Assembly: GCF_014212015.1 (NCBI RefSeq)
Contig: NZ_JACJVN010000034.1
Span: 23,602-87,601, forward strand
Length of the DNA: 64,000 bases
Direction: 5' to 3'
Source: Cohnella lubricantis
Lineage (GTDB): Bacteria; Bacillota; Bacilli; Paenibacillales; Paenibacillaceae
Shown one piece after another: positions 34,820 through 43,453 of the stretch. Below the pieces are notes generated by a model. It was not told the origin of the DNA, ran no database searches, and was given only the letters and a program-made list of their open reading frames with translations. A program made the translations under genes and the position numbers. Each line of letters starts with the position of its first letter. Position 1 is the stretch's first letter.

Positions 34820-35524
34820 ATGAATCCACTAACAAGTCACCCGATCAACATCGCGATCGACGGTCCTGCTGGCGCAGGCAAGAGCACCGTGGCCCGACTC
34901 GTCGCAAGCCGGCTGCATTATGTATATGTGGATACGGGGGCGATGTATCGCGCTGTAACCGCTATTGCCCTGGAGCGGGGCATCCCGCCCGAGGATGAGG
35001 ATGCCGTCGGCCGGCTGGCGCAGCGGCTTCGCGTTGACCTGCGGCCGGGAGAAGAAGGGCAGCTCGTTTTCGCGGACGGAGAAGACGTTACTTCCAAGCT
35101 TCGAACGTTGGAAGTGAATCGCAGCGTCTCGCTCGTGGCTTCGTACGAAGCCGTTCGGATGAAGATGGCCGAAGAGCAGCGGCGCATGGCGAGAGCCAAA
35201 GGCGTCGTCATGGACGGCAGGGATATCGGCACCCACGTCCTGCCCGATGCTGAGCTGAAGATCTTTCTTACCGCTACCCCGAGAGAACGCGCTCTGAGAA
35301 GATTCAAAGAGATGGGCGAACAAACGGAGATTACGCTGGAACAATTGGAACAGGAGATTGTCGAGCGTGACCGCAAAGATTCGGAACGGGAGATTGCGCC
35401 GCTTCTTCAAGCGCCGGATGCCAGATTCGTCGATTCCACAGGACGCAGCATCGACCAGATTGTGGACGAGATCGTTGAATGGGGACGGGCGGCATCAAGA
35501 ACCATTTCGGCGGGGGAGAAGTAA
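34820..35524 (+). CDS. cmk: Cytidylate kinase
   Basis: A 234-residue P-loop kinase that phosphorylates CMP and dCMP. Walker A is DGPAGAGKST near residues 14-22; DTGAMYRAVT and the DGRDIGTHVLPDA segment are typical. AGGAGG is 14 bases before the ATG, a rather long spacing with no alternative start. plsC follows after three bases. The cmk-plsC-rpsA order is common in this group. Confidence 0.95.
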   Translation: MNPLTSHPINIAIDGPAGAGKSTVARLVASRLHYVYVDTGAMYRAVTAIALERGIPPEDEDAVGRLAQRLRVDLRPGEEGQLVFADGEDVTSKLRTLEVNRSVSLVASYEAVRMKMAEEQRRMARAKGVVMDGRDIGTHVLPDAELKIFLTATPRERALRRFKEMGEQTEITLEQLEQEIVERDRKDSEREIAPLLQAPDARFVDSTGRSIDQIVDEIVEWGRAASRTISAGEK

Positions 35525-35527
35525 ATT

Positions 35528-36124
35528 ATGTTATATCGGTTCGCAAGGGCTTTACTCTTAGCGGTGTTCCGTCTCTTGTACCGGTTCGAAGCCAGAGGCG
35601 TATCCAATATTCCGGCTTCCGGCCCCGTCGTGTTGTGCAGCAATCATAAGAGCTTAATCGATCCCATCACACTCGGCATCGGTTCTCCGCGCAAGATTCA
35701 TTATATGGCCAAGGAAGAATTGTTCCGAATTCCGCTGTTCGGTTCGCTCATTCGAGCGCTTGGCGCATTCCCTGTGAAGCGCGGCGGCGTCAGCCTAGAT
35801 ACGATTCGAACAGCCATTAGCGTGCTCAAGGCGGACCGCGTGATGGGCATCTTCCCCGAAGGATCGAGGAAGGGCGAACGCATCGACGGCGTCGGCACAG
35901 GCAAGCGCGGAGCGATTACGATCGCATCTCGCTCGGGAGCTGCAGTCGTTCCCGTCGCAATCATCGGCGAATACCGCATGTTCCGCAAGCTGACTATGGT
36001 ATGCGGAGCCCCGCTCGACCTTAGCGCTTACTTGGTCAAGGGATCCGAAGATTGGGAAGGCGCTACCGCAGTGCTCATGTCCAGCATTCGGGAGATGCTT
36101 CGAACCGGTCAGCCGACGAATTGA
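35528..36124 (+). CDS. plsC: 1-acyl-sn-glycerol-3-phosphate acyltransferase
   Basis: A 198-residue PlsC-type acyltransferase that makes phosphatidic acid. The catalytic box is NHKSLIDP (the NHx4D motif) near residue 38, and FPEGSR near residue 115 binds the glycerol phosphate. A hydrophobic N-terminus suggests membrane association. plsY for the preceding step is at 40767. Confidence 0.93.
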   Translation: MLYRFARALLLAVFRLLYRFEARGVSNIPASGPVVLCSNHKSLIDPITLGIGSPRKIHYMAKEELFRIPLFGSLIRALGAFPVKRGGVSLDTIRTAISVLKADRVMGIFPEGSRKGERIDGVGTGKRGAITIASRSGAAVVPVAIIGEYRMFRKLTMVCGAPLDLSAYLVKGSEDWEGATAVLMSSIREMLRTGQPTN

Positions 36125-36207
36125 TTGCCGGGCTGCATGCATGTTTCATTCGGTTTACCAACATACTACAGGTATTATTTGGTTCATCGATTCGATTGAT
36201 TTAAAGC

Positions 36208-36226
36208 CGCTTCGGGCGGGTTTAAA
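36208..36226 (+). terminator. Weak hairpin between plsC and rpsA
   Basis: CCGC / GCGG around TTCGG, followed by GTTT. The stem is short, so it is at best a partial terminator. No convincing rpsA promoter was found in the 135-base gap. Confidence 0.3.
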
Positions 36227-36259
36227 TAAAGTTGTTGTAGAATTGAGGAGGTATTTTCC

Positions 36260-37480
36260 ATGTCTGAAGAAATCAATGTCCAAGAGACGGCTGCCGAGCA
36301 GGTAAGCCAGGACGCACTCGAGAACGTCGTATCCTTGAAGAAGGGTGACACCGTCAAAGGTACGATCGTCAAAATCGAGGATAACCAAGCATTCGTGAGC
36401 CTTGGATATAAATACGACGGCGTCATTCCGCTTCGCGAACTGTCGTCCGTGAATCTCGACAACGCATCCGAAGCTGTACAGATCGGCCAGGAAGTCGAAG
36501 CGAAGATCGTCAGCATCAACGATGCGAAGGAGAGCCTCGTTCTCTCCAAGCGTCAAATCGACAGCACTCGCGCTTGGGACGATCTGCAAGCGAAGTTCGA
36601 GAGCGGAGAAGCGTTCGAAGTGACCGTTGCCGACGTTGTCAAAGGCGGCCTCGTCGCCGACGTCGGCGTTCGCGGCTTCATTCCGGCTTCGATGGTGGAG
36701 CGCCACTTCGTGGAAGACTTCTCCGGCTACAAGGGCCGTACTCTTCGCGTCAAAGTGAAGGAGATCGACCGCGAGAACAACAAAGTCATCCTGTCCCAGA
36801 AGGATGTGCTGGAAGCCGAGTACGAAGAGCAGAAGCAGAAGATTATGGCTGCTCTTGAGCCGGGCCAAGTGATCGAAGGCACCGTTCAACGCCTGACGCC
36901 GTTCGGCGCGTTCGTTGACATCGGCGGCGTTGACGGCCTTGTGCATGTATCCGAGATCGCCTGGAGCCATGTCGCTCATCCGGCTGATGTCGTATCCGAA
37001 GGCCAGCAAGTCAAAGTGAAAGTGCTGAAGGTCGATCCTTCGATCGGCAAGATCAGCCTGAGCATCAAAGCTGCGCAACCTGGACCTTGGGAGGCGGCTG
37101 CCGGCCAATTCCACACCGGCGAGATCGTATCCGGCGTCGTGAAGCGTCTTGTCAGCTTTGGCGCATTCGTCGAGATCGCTCCTGGCGTCGAAGGCCTCGT
37201 TCACATCTCCCAAATCGCGCATCGTCACATTGCGACGCCGCATGAGGTGTTGAAGGAAGGCCAAGAAGTTCAAGCGAAGATTCTCGACTTCAATCCAGCC
37301 GAGAAGCGCGTCTCCCTCTCCATTAAAGAGACGGAAGAGGCGCCCGCGCAGCCGGAACGCGAACATCGTGCGCCGCGCGGCCCTCGCGCGAACCGCGAAG
37401 AGACCAACCTTCCGCCGGCTGAATCGATGAGCTTCACGCTTGGCGAGAAGTTCGGCGACAAGCTGAGCAAGTTCAAATAA
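36260..37480 (+). CDS. rpsA: 30S ribosomal protein S1 homologue
   Basis: A 406-residue protein with four S1 RNA-binding domains at about residues 28-97, 115-180, 200-270 and 287-356; the last two are the best conserved (TPFGAFVDIGGVDGLVHVSE and SFGAFVEIAPGVEGLVHISQ). The C-terminal 50 residues are charged and proline-rich. Gram-positive forms like B. subtilis YpfD are shorter than E. coli S1 and may serve mRNA binding rather than the full S1 role. GAGGAGG precedes the ATG. A strong terminator follows. Confidence 0.93.
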   Translation: MSEEINVQETAAEQVSQDALENVVSLKKGDTVKGTIVKIEDNQAFVSLGYKYDGVIPLRELSSVNLDNASEAVQIGQEVEAKIVSINDAKESLVLSKRQIDSTRAWDDLQAKFESGEAFEVTVADVVKGGLVADVGVRGFIPASMVERHFVEDFSGYKGRTLRVKVKEIDRENNKVILSQKDVLEAEYEEQKQKIMAALEPGQVIEGTVQRLTPFGAFVDIGGVDGLVHVSEIAWSHVAHPADVVSEGQQVKVKVLKVDPSIGKISLSIKAAQPGPWEAAAGQFHTGEIVSGVVKRLVSFGAFVEIAPGVEGLVHISQIAHRHIATPHEVLKEGQEVQAKILDFNPAEKRVSLSIKETEEAPAQPEREHRAPRGPRANREETNLPPAESMSFTLGEKFGDKLSKFK

Positions 37481-37507
37481 GCGAAGGCTTCGCGCCCCGC
37501 TTTCCCG

Positions 37508-37559
37508 AAGAACGGGACGATGGCAGACAATATGTCTGCCTCGTCCCGTTCTTTTTTTG
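37508..37559 (+). terminator. Strong terminator after rpsA
   Basis: AAGAACGGGACGA and TCGTCCCGTTCTT pair outside, GGCAGACA and TGTCTGCC inside, loop ATA, followed by seven T residues. Confidence 0.92.
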
Positions 37560-37631
37560 TCGGCAATGAAGCAATTTTCCTGCCTTGGATGCGAATACTA
37601 AGCTACGGCTGAAGAGGAGGGGGAATGGCCG

Positions 37632-38258
37632 ATGCCATCTGGATATGCAGCAGCGGCCGCATGGGCGATCGCGGTCATCTTAAGTTTAAGCGGGTGGAGG
37701 AGAGAGCTGACGGAAGGGCTGCCTAGATTCGCCGTGATCGGATACCTTGCCGGATGGCCGTTCTTCTCACGTCTATTGGTGCCGGTTCCGTTGCTCGGAT
37801 ACGAGACGGCGGTTGGCGCAAGCTTGCTATGGACAGCGGCATTCGCCATCGTTGCGGCAGGCAGCTTGGGTGCAGCGAAGTCTGGCACCTCCTGCGCGGC
37901 AGGCGTGCTGATCGGGTCGGCAGCCCTGTTCACCGACAGGGTCTCGGAGGCGCTGCCGTCTCTGTTGCCGGCGAGCGCGTTGTGGGTCTCCTCCGCGATC
38001 ATCGCGGTAATTGCAGCGCTGCTGTCAAGAGGAGCGGCGGAGCAGATTGTGACGCTCACAATAGGCTTAACGCTGACTGAAGCGGTCTCCGCCTTGTGGG
38101 ATCTTCACACGATAGGCCAAGCGTTGATCGGCACGCTTGCCTGGTCGGACCGCTGGTGGTTGGCGTACTTGGAGATTCGCGTCTTTACGGTAGCGGCTTC
38201 GTGGCTGCCCTTGCTCGTGAGAAGAAGCCAATGGAGAAGAGGAGGGGAACGATCGTGA
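37632..38258 (+). CDS. YphA family membrane protein
   Basis: A 208-residue protein of about six hydrophobic helices, rich in Ala, Leu and Trp. Size, membrane topology and place between rpsA and the YIEGIA gene match YphA of B. subtilis; sequence motifs are few, so position carries much of the call. AGAGGAGGGGG precedes the ATG. It overlaps the next gene by four bases. Function unknown. Confidence 0.65.
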   Translation: MPSGYAAAAAWAIAVILSLSGWRRELTEGLPRFAVIGYLAGWPFFSRLLVPVPLLGYETAVGASLLWTAAFAIVAAGSLGAAKSGTSCAAGVLIGSAALFTDRVSEALPSLLPASALWVSSAIIAVIAALLSRGAAEQIVTLTIGLTLTEAVSALWDLHTIGQALIGTLAWSDRWWLAYLEIRVFTVAASWLPLLVRRSQWRRGGERS

Positions 38259-39178
38259 GCATGCCGTGGCTGCTGTCGCATCCGGATCTGGCCGAAGTAT
38301 CCCTCGGCACCTTCGCAGGCGTGGCGACGCGGTATTTAATGCTGCGCAGCGACTACCGCCAATACCCGTCTTACCCGCACGGACGAATCATTCATCTGGC
38401 GCTCGGGCTTATCGCTGGAGCGCTGGGGGCCGTGGCGGTTCCTGCGCTGTTCGATAAGAATTATACGGCAATCACCTTCCTCGGGATGGCAGCCCAGCAA
38501 TTCCGGGACGTACGGAATATGGAGCGCAATACGCTGACTGCGCTGGATGCGCAAGAGCTGGTGCCTCGCGGAGCGGCGTACATAGAAGGCATAGCTGTCG
38601 TGTTCGAAGGGCGCAATTACTTGTCCATCTTCGCGGCTTTCCTAACAAGTCTGATCGTGACGCTCGCGGGCTGGGCGCCAGGCATTCTGGTTGGGGCGCT
38701 ATGTCTGGCGACGGCTATTCGCTTCCGCAAAGGCAAGAAGCTTGAAGACGTGGCGAAGGTTGAAGCCGCGCCTGTACGAATCGACGGACCGAATCTGCTC
38801 GTCGGGGACGTCTACATGATGAATGTCGGGCTGAATGAGAACCGCGACATTATCGGGAAGCAGGCAATCGGCTTCATCCTGACGCCGAAGAACGACGACG
38901 CGCGGGTGACGCTCGCGAATTTGGGACAACGGCAGGCGATTCTGCACGATGTGTCCACGCGCCTCGGCGTTTATCGGGACGATGGGGAACCGATGCTGCT
39001 GCCGATGGCGAAGCTCGGGCTTGCCTCTGGCAAGCTGGGTGTCCTCTTCCTGCCGAGGGAGCATGATCCCGAGAAGGCGCTCGCGTCGGTATCGAGCGTC
39101 CCGCTGCTGGAATCGGCGATCCGCAAGCCGGTTGAAGCCAATCGTCGAGCAGAGGAGAAGGCGGTGCGCGGTGGTTAA
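38255..39178 (+). CDS. YIEGIA family membrane protein (YphB/SeaA-like)
   Basis: A 307-residue protein. The hallmark sequence YIEGIA lies in GAAYIEGIAVVFEGRNY near residue 107. Several hydrophobic segments are in the first 160 residues; the second half is soluble. Family members are spore-former proteins; in Bacillus the homologue is made during sporulation. It starts at GTG 38255, overlapping the previous stop, after GAGGAGGGG. It overlaps the next small gene by eight bases. Confidence 0.85.
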   Translation: MSMPWLLSHPDLAEVSLGTFAGVATRYLMLRSDYRQYPSYPHGRIIHLALGLIAGALGAVAVPALFDKNYTAITFLGMAAQQFRDVRNMERNTLTALDAQELVPRGAAYIEGIAVVFEGRNYLSIFAAFLTSLIVTLAGWAPGILVGALCLATAIRFRKGKKLEDVAKVEAAPVRIDGPNLLVGDVYMMNVGLNENRDIIGKQAIGFILTPKNDDARVTLANLGQRQAILHDVSTRLGVYRDDGEPMLLPMAKLGLASGKLGVLFLPREHDPEKALASVSSVPLLESAIRKPVEANRRAEEKAVRGG

Positions 39179-39350
39179 GATTATGGCTGTCGTCACGACG
39201 CGAGAGTCGGGCTTCGCGGGCGGAACTCCGGTCTTCCTCGCGCGCGACAAGGAGGAACTGCAAGCCTTGTCCCATTCCCTCGAGAAGATCTTGAACGCCG
39301 CAGCCCATCAATTAAACGAGGACTCCTTCCTCCTCGTCTACCGGCAATGA
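39171..39350 (+). CDS. Capping complex subunit for YIEGIA
   Basis: A 59-residue protein starting at GTG 39171 inside the end of the YIEGIA gene. Its sequence (VVTTRESGFAGGTPVFLAR, then a helix with LSHSLEKILNAAAHQL) fits the small partner protein annotated beside YIEGIA genes in other spore formers. GAGGAG lies 14 bases upstream; an ATG at 39183 is the alternative start. The gene overlap implies a complex of the two products. Confidence 0.75.
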   Translation: MVKIMAVVTTRESGFAGGTPVFLARDKEELQALSHSLEKILNAAAHQLNEDSFLLVYRQ

Positions 39351-39357
39351 AGAAGAG

Positions 39358-39387
39358 TTAGCCAAGGCGGGTTATTTTTGTTATGAT
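39358..39387 (+). promoter_or_regulatory. Candidate promoter of der
   Basis: TTAGCC at 39358-39363 and TATGAT at 39382-39387, spacing 18, 45 bases before der. Confidence 0.4.
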
Positions 39388-39431
39388 GGAATTTGTGAAT
39401 GAATTATGGTTGACCATTAAGGAGTGAATGT

Positions 39432-40754
39432 ATGGCAAGACCCGTCATCGCCATCGTAGGGCGTCCCAACGTGGGCAAATCTACGATTTTCAACCGGATT
39501 ATTGGCGACCGGCTGGCCATTGTCGAGGACAAACCCGGAATCACGAGAGACCGCATATACGGAACCGGCGAATGGAACGGTATCGCGTTTAGCGTCATAG
39601 ATACGGGCGGGATCGAGATCGATGGCGAGGATCAACTGCTTAGGCAGGTTCGGGTGCAAGCGGAGCTTGCGATCGAAGAAGCGGACGTCATTGTCTTCAT
39701 GGTAGATGCCAAATCGGGAATGACGAACGCAGACGAAGAAGTCGCGCAAATCTTGTTCCGATCTGGCAAGCCCGTCGTGGTAGGGGTTAACAAAGTCGAC
39801 AACTTGGGACGCATGGACGACATTTATGAATTCTACTCGCTCGGCTTCGGCGATCCGATCGCCCTATCCGGCGCGCATGGCATCGGTATTGGCGATCTGC
39901 TCGACGCTGCCGTTCAGAAGCTTCCGGTTAAGGAAGATCAGGTATATGACGAAGATGTCATTAAGGTCGCCCTGATCGGCCGGCCGAACGTGGGCAAGTC
40001 CTCGCTCGTTAATGCGATTCTCGGCGAAGAGCGCGTCATTGTCAGCGAGATCGCGGGCACGACGCGCGACGCCATCGATACGCCGTTCGAGAAGGACGGC
40101 CAGAAGTATGTCCTGATCGACACCGCCGGCATGCGCAAGCGCGGCAAGGTGTACGAGACGACGGAGAAGTACAGTGTCATGCGCTCCATGAAGGCGATCG
40201 AGCGTGCAGACGTGGCGCTGATCGTCATCAACGGCGAGGAAGGCATCATCGAGCAAGACAAGCACATCGCCGGATACGCGCATGAGCTAGGCAAAGCTTC
40301 CGTATTCGTCGTGAACAAGTGGGACGTCGTCGAGAAGGATGACAAGACGATGCAGCATTTCACGAATACGCTCCGGGATCACTTCCTGTTCATGTCTTAC
40401 GCGCCGATCGTCTTCCTATCGGCGAAGACGAAGCAGCGGCTGAGCAAGCTGTTCCCCGTCATCGATCGGGTGGCGGAGCAGCATTCGATGCGCGTGCCAA
40501 CGCATCTATTGAATGACGTCATCTCGGATGCCGTGGCCGTTACGCCGCCTCCAAGCGACAAGGGCCGCCGTCTGCGGATCAATTACGTCACGCAAGTGTC
40601 CGTCAAACCGCCGACACTGCTGGTGTTCGTGAACGATCCGGAACTGATGCACTTCTCTTACGAGCGCTTCTTGGAGAACAAGCTTCGCGCCGCCTTTGAC
40701 TTTGATGGAACACCGCTGCGGATCTTCACGCGCCGCAAGTCGGATCAGGAATAG
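39432..40754 (+). CDS. der: Ribosome biogenesis GTPase Der
   Basis: A 440-residue protein with two tandem GTPase domains, each with GRPNVGKS (near residues 9 and 183), DTGGI or DTAGM switch II, and NKxD (NKVD, NKWD). A KH-like domain forms the C-terminus. Der is essential for 50S subunit assembly. AAGGAGTGAATGT lies before the ATG. plsY and gpsA follow closely, as in Bacillus relatives. Confidence 0.97.
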   Translation: MARPVIAIVGRPNVGKSTIFNRIIGDRLAIVEDKPGITRDRIYGTGEWNGIAFSVIDTGGIEIDGEDQLLRQVRVQAELAIEEADVIVFMVDAKSGMTNADEEVAQILFRSGKPVVVGVNKVDNLGRMDDIYEFYSLGFGDPIALSGAHGIGIGDLLDAAVQKLPVKEDQVYDEDVIKVALIGRPNVGKSSLVNAILGEERVIVSEIAGTTRDAIDTPFEKDGQKYVLIDTAGMRKRGKVYETTEKYSVMRSMKAIERADVALIVINGEEGIIEQDKHIAGYAHELGKASVFVVNKWDVVEKDDKTMQHFTNTLRDHFLFMSYAPIVFLSAKTKQRLSKLFPVIDRVAEQHSMRVPTHLLNDVISDAVAVTPPPSDKGRRLRINYVTQVSVKPPTLLVFVNDPELMHFSYERFLENKLRAAFDFDGTPLRIFTRRKSDQE

Positions 40755-40766
40755 GGGAGAACGGCA

Positions 40767-41387
40767 TTGACGTTAGCGATAATCGCCATAGCAGCGAGCT
40801 ACCTGCTGGGCTCGGTCTCATTCAGCATCATCATCGCCCGTCTCATGGGCAAGATCGATATTCGCCAGCACGGAAGCGGCAACGCGGGCGCAACGAACAC
40901 GCTGCGGGTACTTGGGAAAGGGCCGGGCATCGCCGTATTTCTGCTTGATATTGTGAAAGGCGTTATTGCGGTGACGCTAGGTTATCTGTTGAATGGAGAC
41001 GAATATGTCTGGTTGCCCGTCCTCTGCGGGCTGGCAGCCATCATCGGACATAACTGGCCGATCTACTTCCGGTTCAAAGGCGGCAAGGGCATCGCGACGA
41101 CGGTCGGCGCGATGGTCACGCTGGCGCCCTTGGCGGTCGTAATCGCCGGCGTGGTCGCCATTCTCCTCATCGTATTCACCCGATACGTATCGCTCGGCTC
41201 AATCGTCTTCACCGTGCTGCTGCCGATCATTCTAGCGATCGGCGGTTGGCCTGCCTCCTATATTTGGGGCGGCGTCGTCGTCGCGGTGCTCGCGATTGTC
41301 CGCCATCGCAAGAATATTGTGAAGCTGCTGAACGGCACGGAGAACAAGCTGGGCAGCGGCAAGAAGGGAGAACCTCATGGCGTCTAA
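40767..41387 (+). CDS. plsY: Glycerol-3-phosphate acyltransferase PlsY
   Basis: A 206-residue membrane enzyme transferring acyl from acyl-phosphate to glycerol-3-phosphate. The three conserved loops are present: GSGNAGATNTLRVLGK, GHNWPIYFRFKGGKGIAT and the later segment near GGWPASY. Five or so helices. Start at TTG 40767 after AGGGGAG. It overlaps gpsA by eleven bases; GpsA makes its substrate. Confidence 0.95.
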   Translation: MTLAIIAIAASYLLGSVSFSIIIARLMGKIDIRQHGSGNAGATNTLRVLGKGPGIAVFLLDIVKGVIAVTLGYLLNGDEYVWLPVLCGLAAIIGHNWPIYFRFKGGKGIATTVGAMVTLAPLAVVIAGVVAILLIVFTRYVSLGSIVFTVLLPIILAIGGWPASYIWGGVVVAVLAIVRHRKNIVKLLNGTENKLGSGKKGEPHGV

Positions 41388-42420
41388 ATCCGTAACCGTG
41401 CTCGTAGCTGGCAGCTGGGGTACCGCCTTGGCTTGCGTACTTGCCGACAACGGACATCGTGTCACCTTGTGGACCCGAAGCGACGCGCAAGCCCGGGAGA
41501 TCAATGAAGAGAGGCGCAACTCGAAATACTTGAAGGATTCCCGGCTGCCCGAAGGCATATCGGCTGCAACCGATATGCCTTCGGCTTTGGCCGGTGCGGA
41601 GGCCGTCATCTTCGTGCCACCGTCATCGGCTATGCGCGATGTCGCGCATGCGGCGGGGCCGCATATCCGGCGCGATGCGCTGATCGTGCATGCCACCAAG
41701 GGCTTCGAGAGCGAATCGCTGAAGCGGATGTCGGACGTGCTCGCGGAAGAGCTGGATCGTCCTGCCGGAGAGATCGTCGTTCTCTCCGGGCCGAGCCACG
41801 CCGAGGAAGTGATCGTCCGGCATCCGACGACCGTCGTCGTAGCCTCCGCATCCATCGCATGCGCGGAAGCCGCACAGGATCTGTTCATGAACGACGAGTA
41901 TTTCCGAGTCTATACGAACCCCGATGTCGTAGGCGTAGAGCTCGCCGGCGCGCTCAAGAATATCATCGCGCTCGGCGCCGGCGTATCCGACGGCGTCGGC
42001 TACGGCGACAATGCCAAGGCCGCGCTCATCACTCGCGGCCTCGCGGAGATCGCCCGGCTCGGCGCATCGATGGGAGCGAACGCGTTGACATTCGCCGGTC
42101 TTGCCGGCGTCGGCGACCTTATCGGAACCGCGACCAGCCGCCACAGCCGGAACTGGCGCGCGGGCTCGCTCCTAGGTCAGGGGCTCAGCTTGGAAGAGGT
42201 GCTGAAGCAGATCGGCATGGTCGTCGAGGGTGTCCGTACGACGCAATCGGCCAAGAAGCTGGCTGCGCTCTATCAGGTGGAGATGCCGATTACGAACGAG
42301 CTGCATAAGGTGTTATTTGACGGGAAGACAACGACCGATGCGATCGGCGCGCTGATGGGACGCGTTCGTACGCATGAGATCGAACGGCCGGCATTCGACC
42401 TGGACAGCGGCCAGCCGTAG
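41377..42420 (+). CDS. gpsA: Glycerol-3-phosphate dehydrogenase [NAD(P)+]
   Basis: A 347-residue enzyme reducing dihydroxyacetone phosphate to sn-glycerol-3-phosphate for lipid synthesis. The catalytic lysine segment GALKNIIALGAGVSDGVGYG and the HSRNWRAG region are intact. The nucleotide-binding loop reads LVAGSWGTALA, where the family usually has LGAGSWGTALA: the first glycine (residue 10, codon GTA at 41404) is valine. AAGGGAG precedes the ATG inside plsY. Its stop codon is in the loop of a terminator hairpin. Confidence 0.95.
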   Translation: MASKSVTVLVAGSWGTALACVLADNGHRVTLWTRSDAQAREINEERRNSKYLKDSRLPEGISAATDMPSALAGAEAVIFVPPSSAMRDVAHAAGPHIRRDALIVHATKGFESESLKRMSDVLAEELDRPAGEIVVLSGPSHAEEVIVRHPTTVVVASASIACAEAAQDLFMNDEYFRVYTNPDVVGVELAGALKNIIALGAGVSDGVGYGDNAKAALITRGLAEIARLGASMGANALTFAGLAGVGDLIGTATSRHSRNWRAGSLLGQGLSLEEVLKQIGMVVEGVRTTQSAKKLAALYQVEMPITNELHKVLFDGKTTTDAIGALMGRVRTHEIERPAFDLDSGQP

Positions 42421-42438
42421 CGGCTGGCGTCCCCTTTT
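42410..42438 (+). terminator. Terminator overlapping the gpsA stop codon
   Basis: GCCAGCCG / CGGCTGGC, eight perfect pairs; the three-base loop is the gpsA stop TAG. GTCCCC and a T-rich run (TTTTCTTTTTT) follow. Confidence 0.65.
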
Positions 42439-42523
42439 CTTTTTTCCCCATGCAGGTGCCTGCCCACACCGTCCACCCCTCCGAGGCATACAATAGCATG
42501 CATCAATCCGGAGGAGGGGAAGC

Positions 42524-42799
42524 ATGGATAAGAAGCTCTCGAAGGAGATTCTAGGAGCGGTCAACAAGAATACGGGCAAATCGATCAGCGAATCATCGCT
42601 TAAGAAAATCGCCGGATCGGTTACGCCTTCAACAATGCAGAGCGAAGCTCAACTCCGGCAGCTGATTAAGCAAGTGTCCTCGGTAGCTGGCGTTCCGGTA
42701 ACGGAGGATACGATTAAGAATATTATCAGCGCCGTCAAGAAGAGCGGCATGAACATGGAATCGCTCGAAAGCATGATGAAGACGATGATTAAGAAATAA
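42524..42799 (+). CDS. spoVIF: Stage VI sporulation protein F
   Basis: A 91-residue protein matching SpoVIF: MDKKLSKEILGAVNKNTGKS at the start, then IAGSVTPSTMQSEAQLRQLI and ISAVKKSGMN. In B. subtilis SpoVIF (YjcC) stabilises GerR-dependent coat gene expression late in the mother cell. CCGGAGGAGGGG precedes the ATG. Flanked by terminators, so a single-gene unit. Confidence 0.88.
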   Translation: MDKKLSKEILGAVNKNTGKSISESSLKKIAGSVTPSTMQSEAQLRQLIKQVSSVAGVPVTEDTIKNIISAVKKSGMNMESLESMMKTMIKK

Positions 42800-42823
42800 A
42801 TTCGCAGCCGCTTGGCGCGGGTT

Positions 42824-42862
42824 CGGCCATTTCTTCTCCCGAGAGAAGGAGTGGCCGTTTTT
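42824..42862 (+). terminator. Terminator after spoVIF
   Basis: CGGCCA / TGGCCG outside and TCTTCTC / GAGAAGGA inside, loop CCGA, followed by TTTTTC. Confidence 0.85.
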
Positions 42863-42883
42863 CTTTTATTTTTCTCCTAACAA

Positions 42884-42892
42884 TGGTATAAT
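42884..42892 (+). promoter_or_regulatory. Extended -10 promoter before the DUF2768 gene
   Basis: TGGTATAAT, a perfect extended -10, just after the spoVIF terminator and 43 bases before the DUF2768 start. No clear -35. Confidence 0.5.
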
Positions 42893-42934
42893 ATTTTGCG
42901 TTTTGTAGGGATAACCGAGAGAGGGTATCGAGCT

Positions 42935-43114
42935 ATGGATCCAATGATGAAAATGTGGGTGTCGTTCGTCGGCATCGGCCTGATGGTTCTCTCGGCGGTC
43001 GTCATTATGCTCACGCGGGCGAAGACGAGAGGCGTCCTTCGACTTGTTCTGTCGTTGATTGCATTCGTCATGCTGTTCGCCGGTATGGTGTGCGGACTTA
43101 TATCCATCGTATAG
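42935..43114 (+). CDS. DUF2768 family membrane protein (YphE-like)
   Basis: A 59-residue protein with two membrane helices (about 7-26 and 33-56). It starts MDPMMKMWVSFVGIGLM, typical of the DUF2768 family, whose B. subtilis member is YphE. GAGAGAGGG precedes the ATG at 42935; the longer frame from 42896 overlaps the promoter. Function unknown; the family is linked to spore formers. Confidence 0.8.
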   Translation: MDPMMKMWVSFVGIGLMVLSAVVIMLTRAKTRGVLRLVLSLIAFVMLFAGMVCGLISIV

Positions 43115-43134
43115 AGAGGAGTCGGGGAGACACC

Positions 43135-43428
43135 ATGATTCAATTGACGGGGAGAACCCTGACGAAGACGATCGAATCCGGTCAAGGCCGGACGCTTCTC
43201 GCGCTTGCCAAGGAAGCCGGCGTGGATTGGCAGTTCAACTGCTCGCGCGGGACTTGCGCGCGCTGCCGGTGCCGGATCGAAGCCGGATCGGAGCTGCTCC
43301 GAGAGCCGACGGACGCCGAATGGGACAGGCTTGGGCCGGAGGAGCTTGATCAAGGCTACCGTCTCGGGTGCCAGGCGGTAGTTGAACGGGACGGCGAACT
43401 GAAGGCGAGGAATCGCACTTATTTCTAA
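43135..43428 (+). CDS. 2Fe-2S ferredoxin (first of two)
   Basis: A 97-residue plant-type ferredoxin. Cluster ligands are the cysteines in CSRGTCARCRCR plus one in GYRLGCQAV near residue 82. No signal peptide, so a cytoplasmic electron carrier; its partner is unknown. AGAGGAG and GGGGAGA precede the ATG at 43135. The C-terminal half (LREPTDAEWDRLGPEELDQG) closely parallels the next gene, showing a duplication. Confidence 0.88.
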   Translation: MIQLTGRTLTKTIESGQGRTLLALAKEAGVDWQFNCSRGTCARCRCRIEAGSELLREPTDAEWDRLGPEELDQGYRLGCQAVVERDGELKARNRTYF

Positions 43429-43453
43429 TGGAGAATGAAGCGGAGGCGGTCCA

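Noticed and set aside
36155-37366. 403-codon minus-strand frame opposite rpsA
   Set aside because: Shadow of the four-domain S1 gene caused by codon bias.
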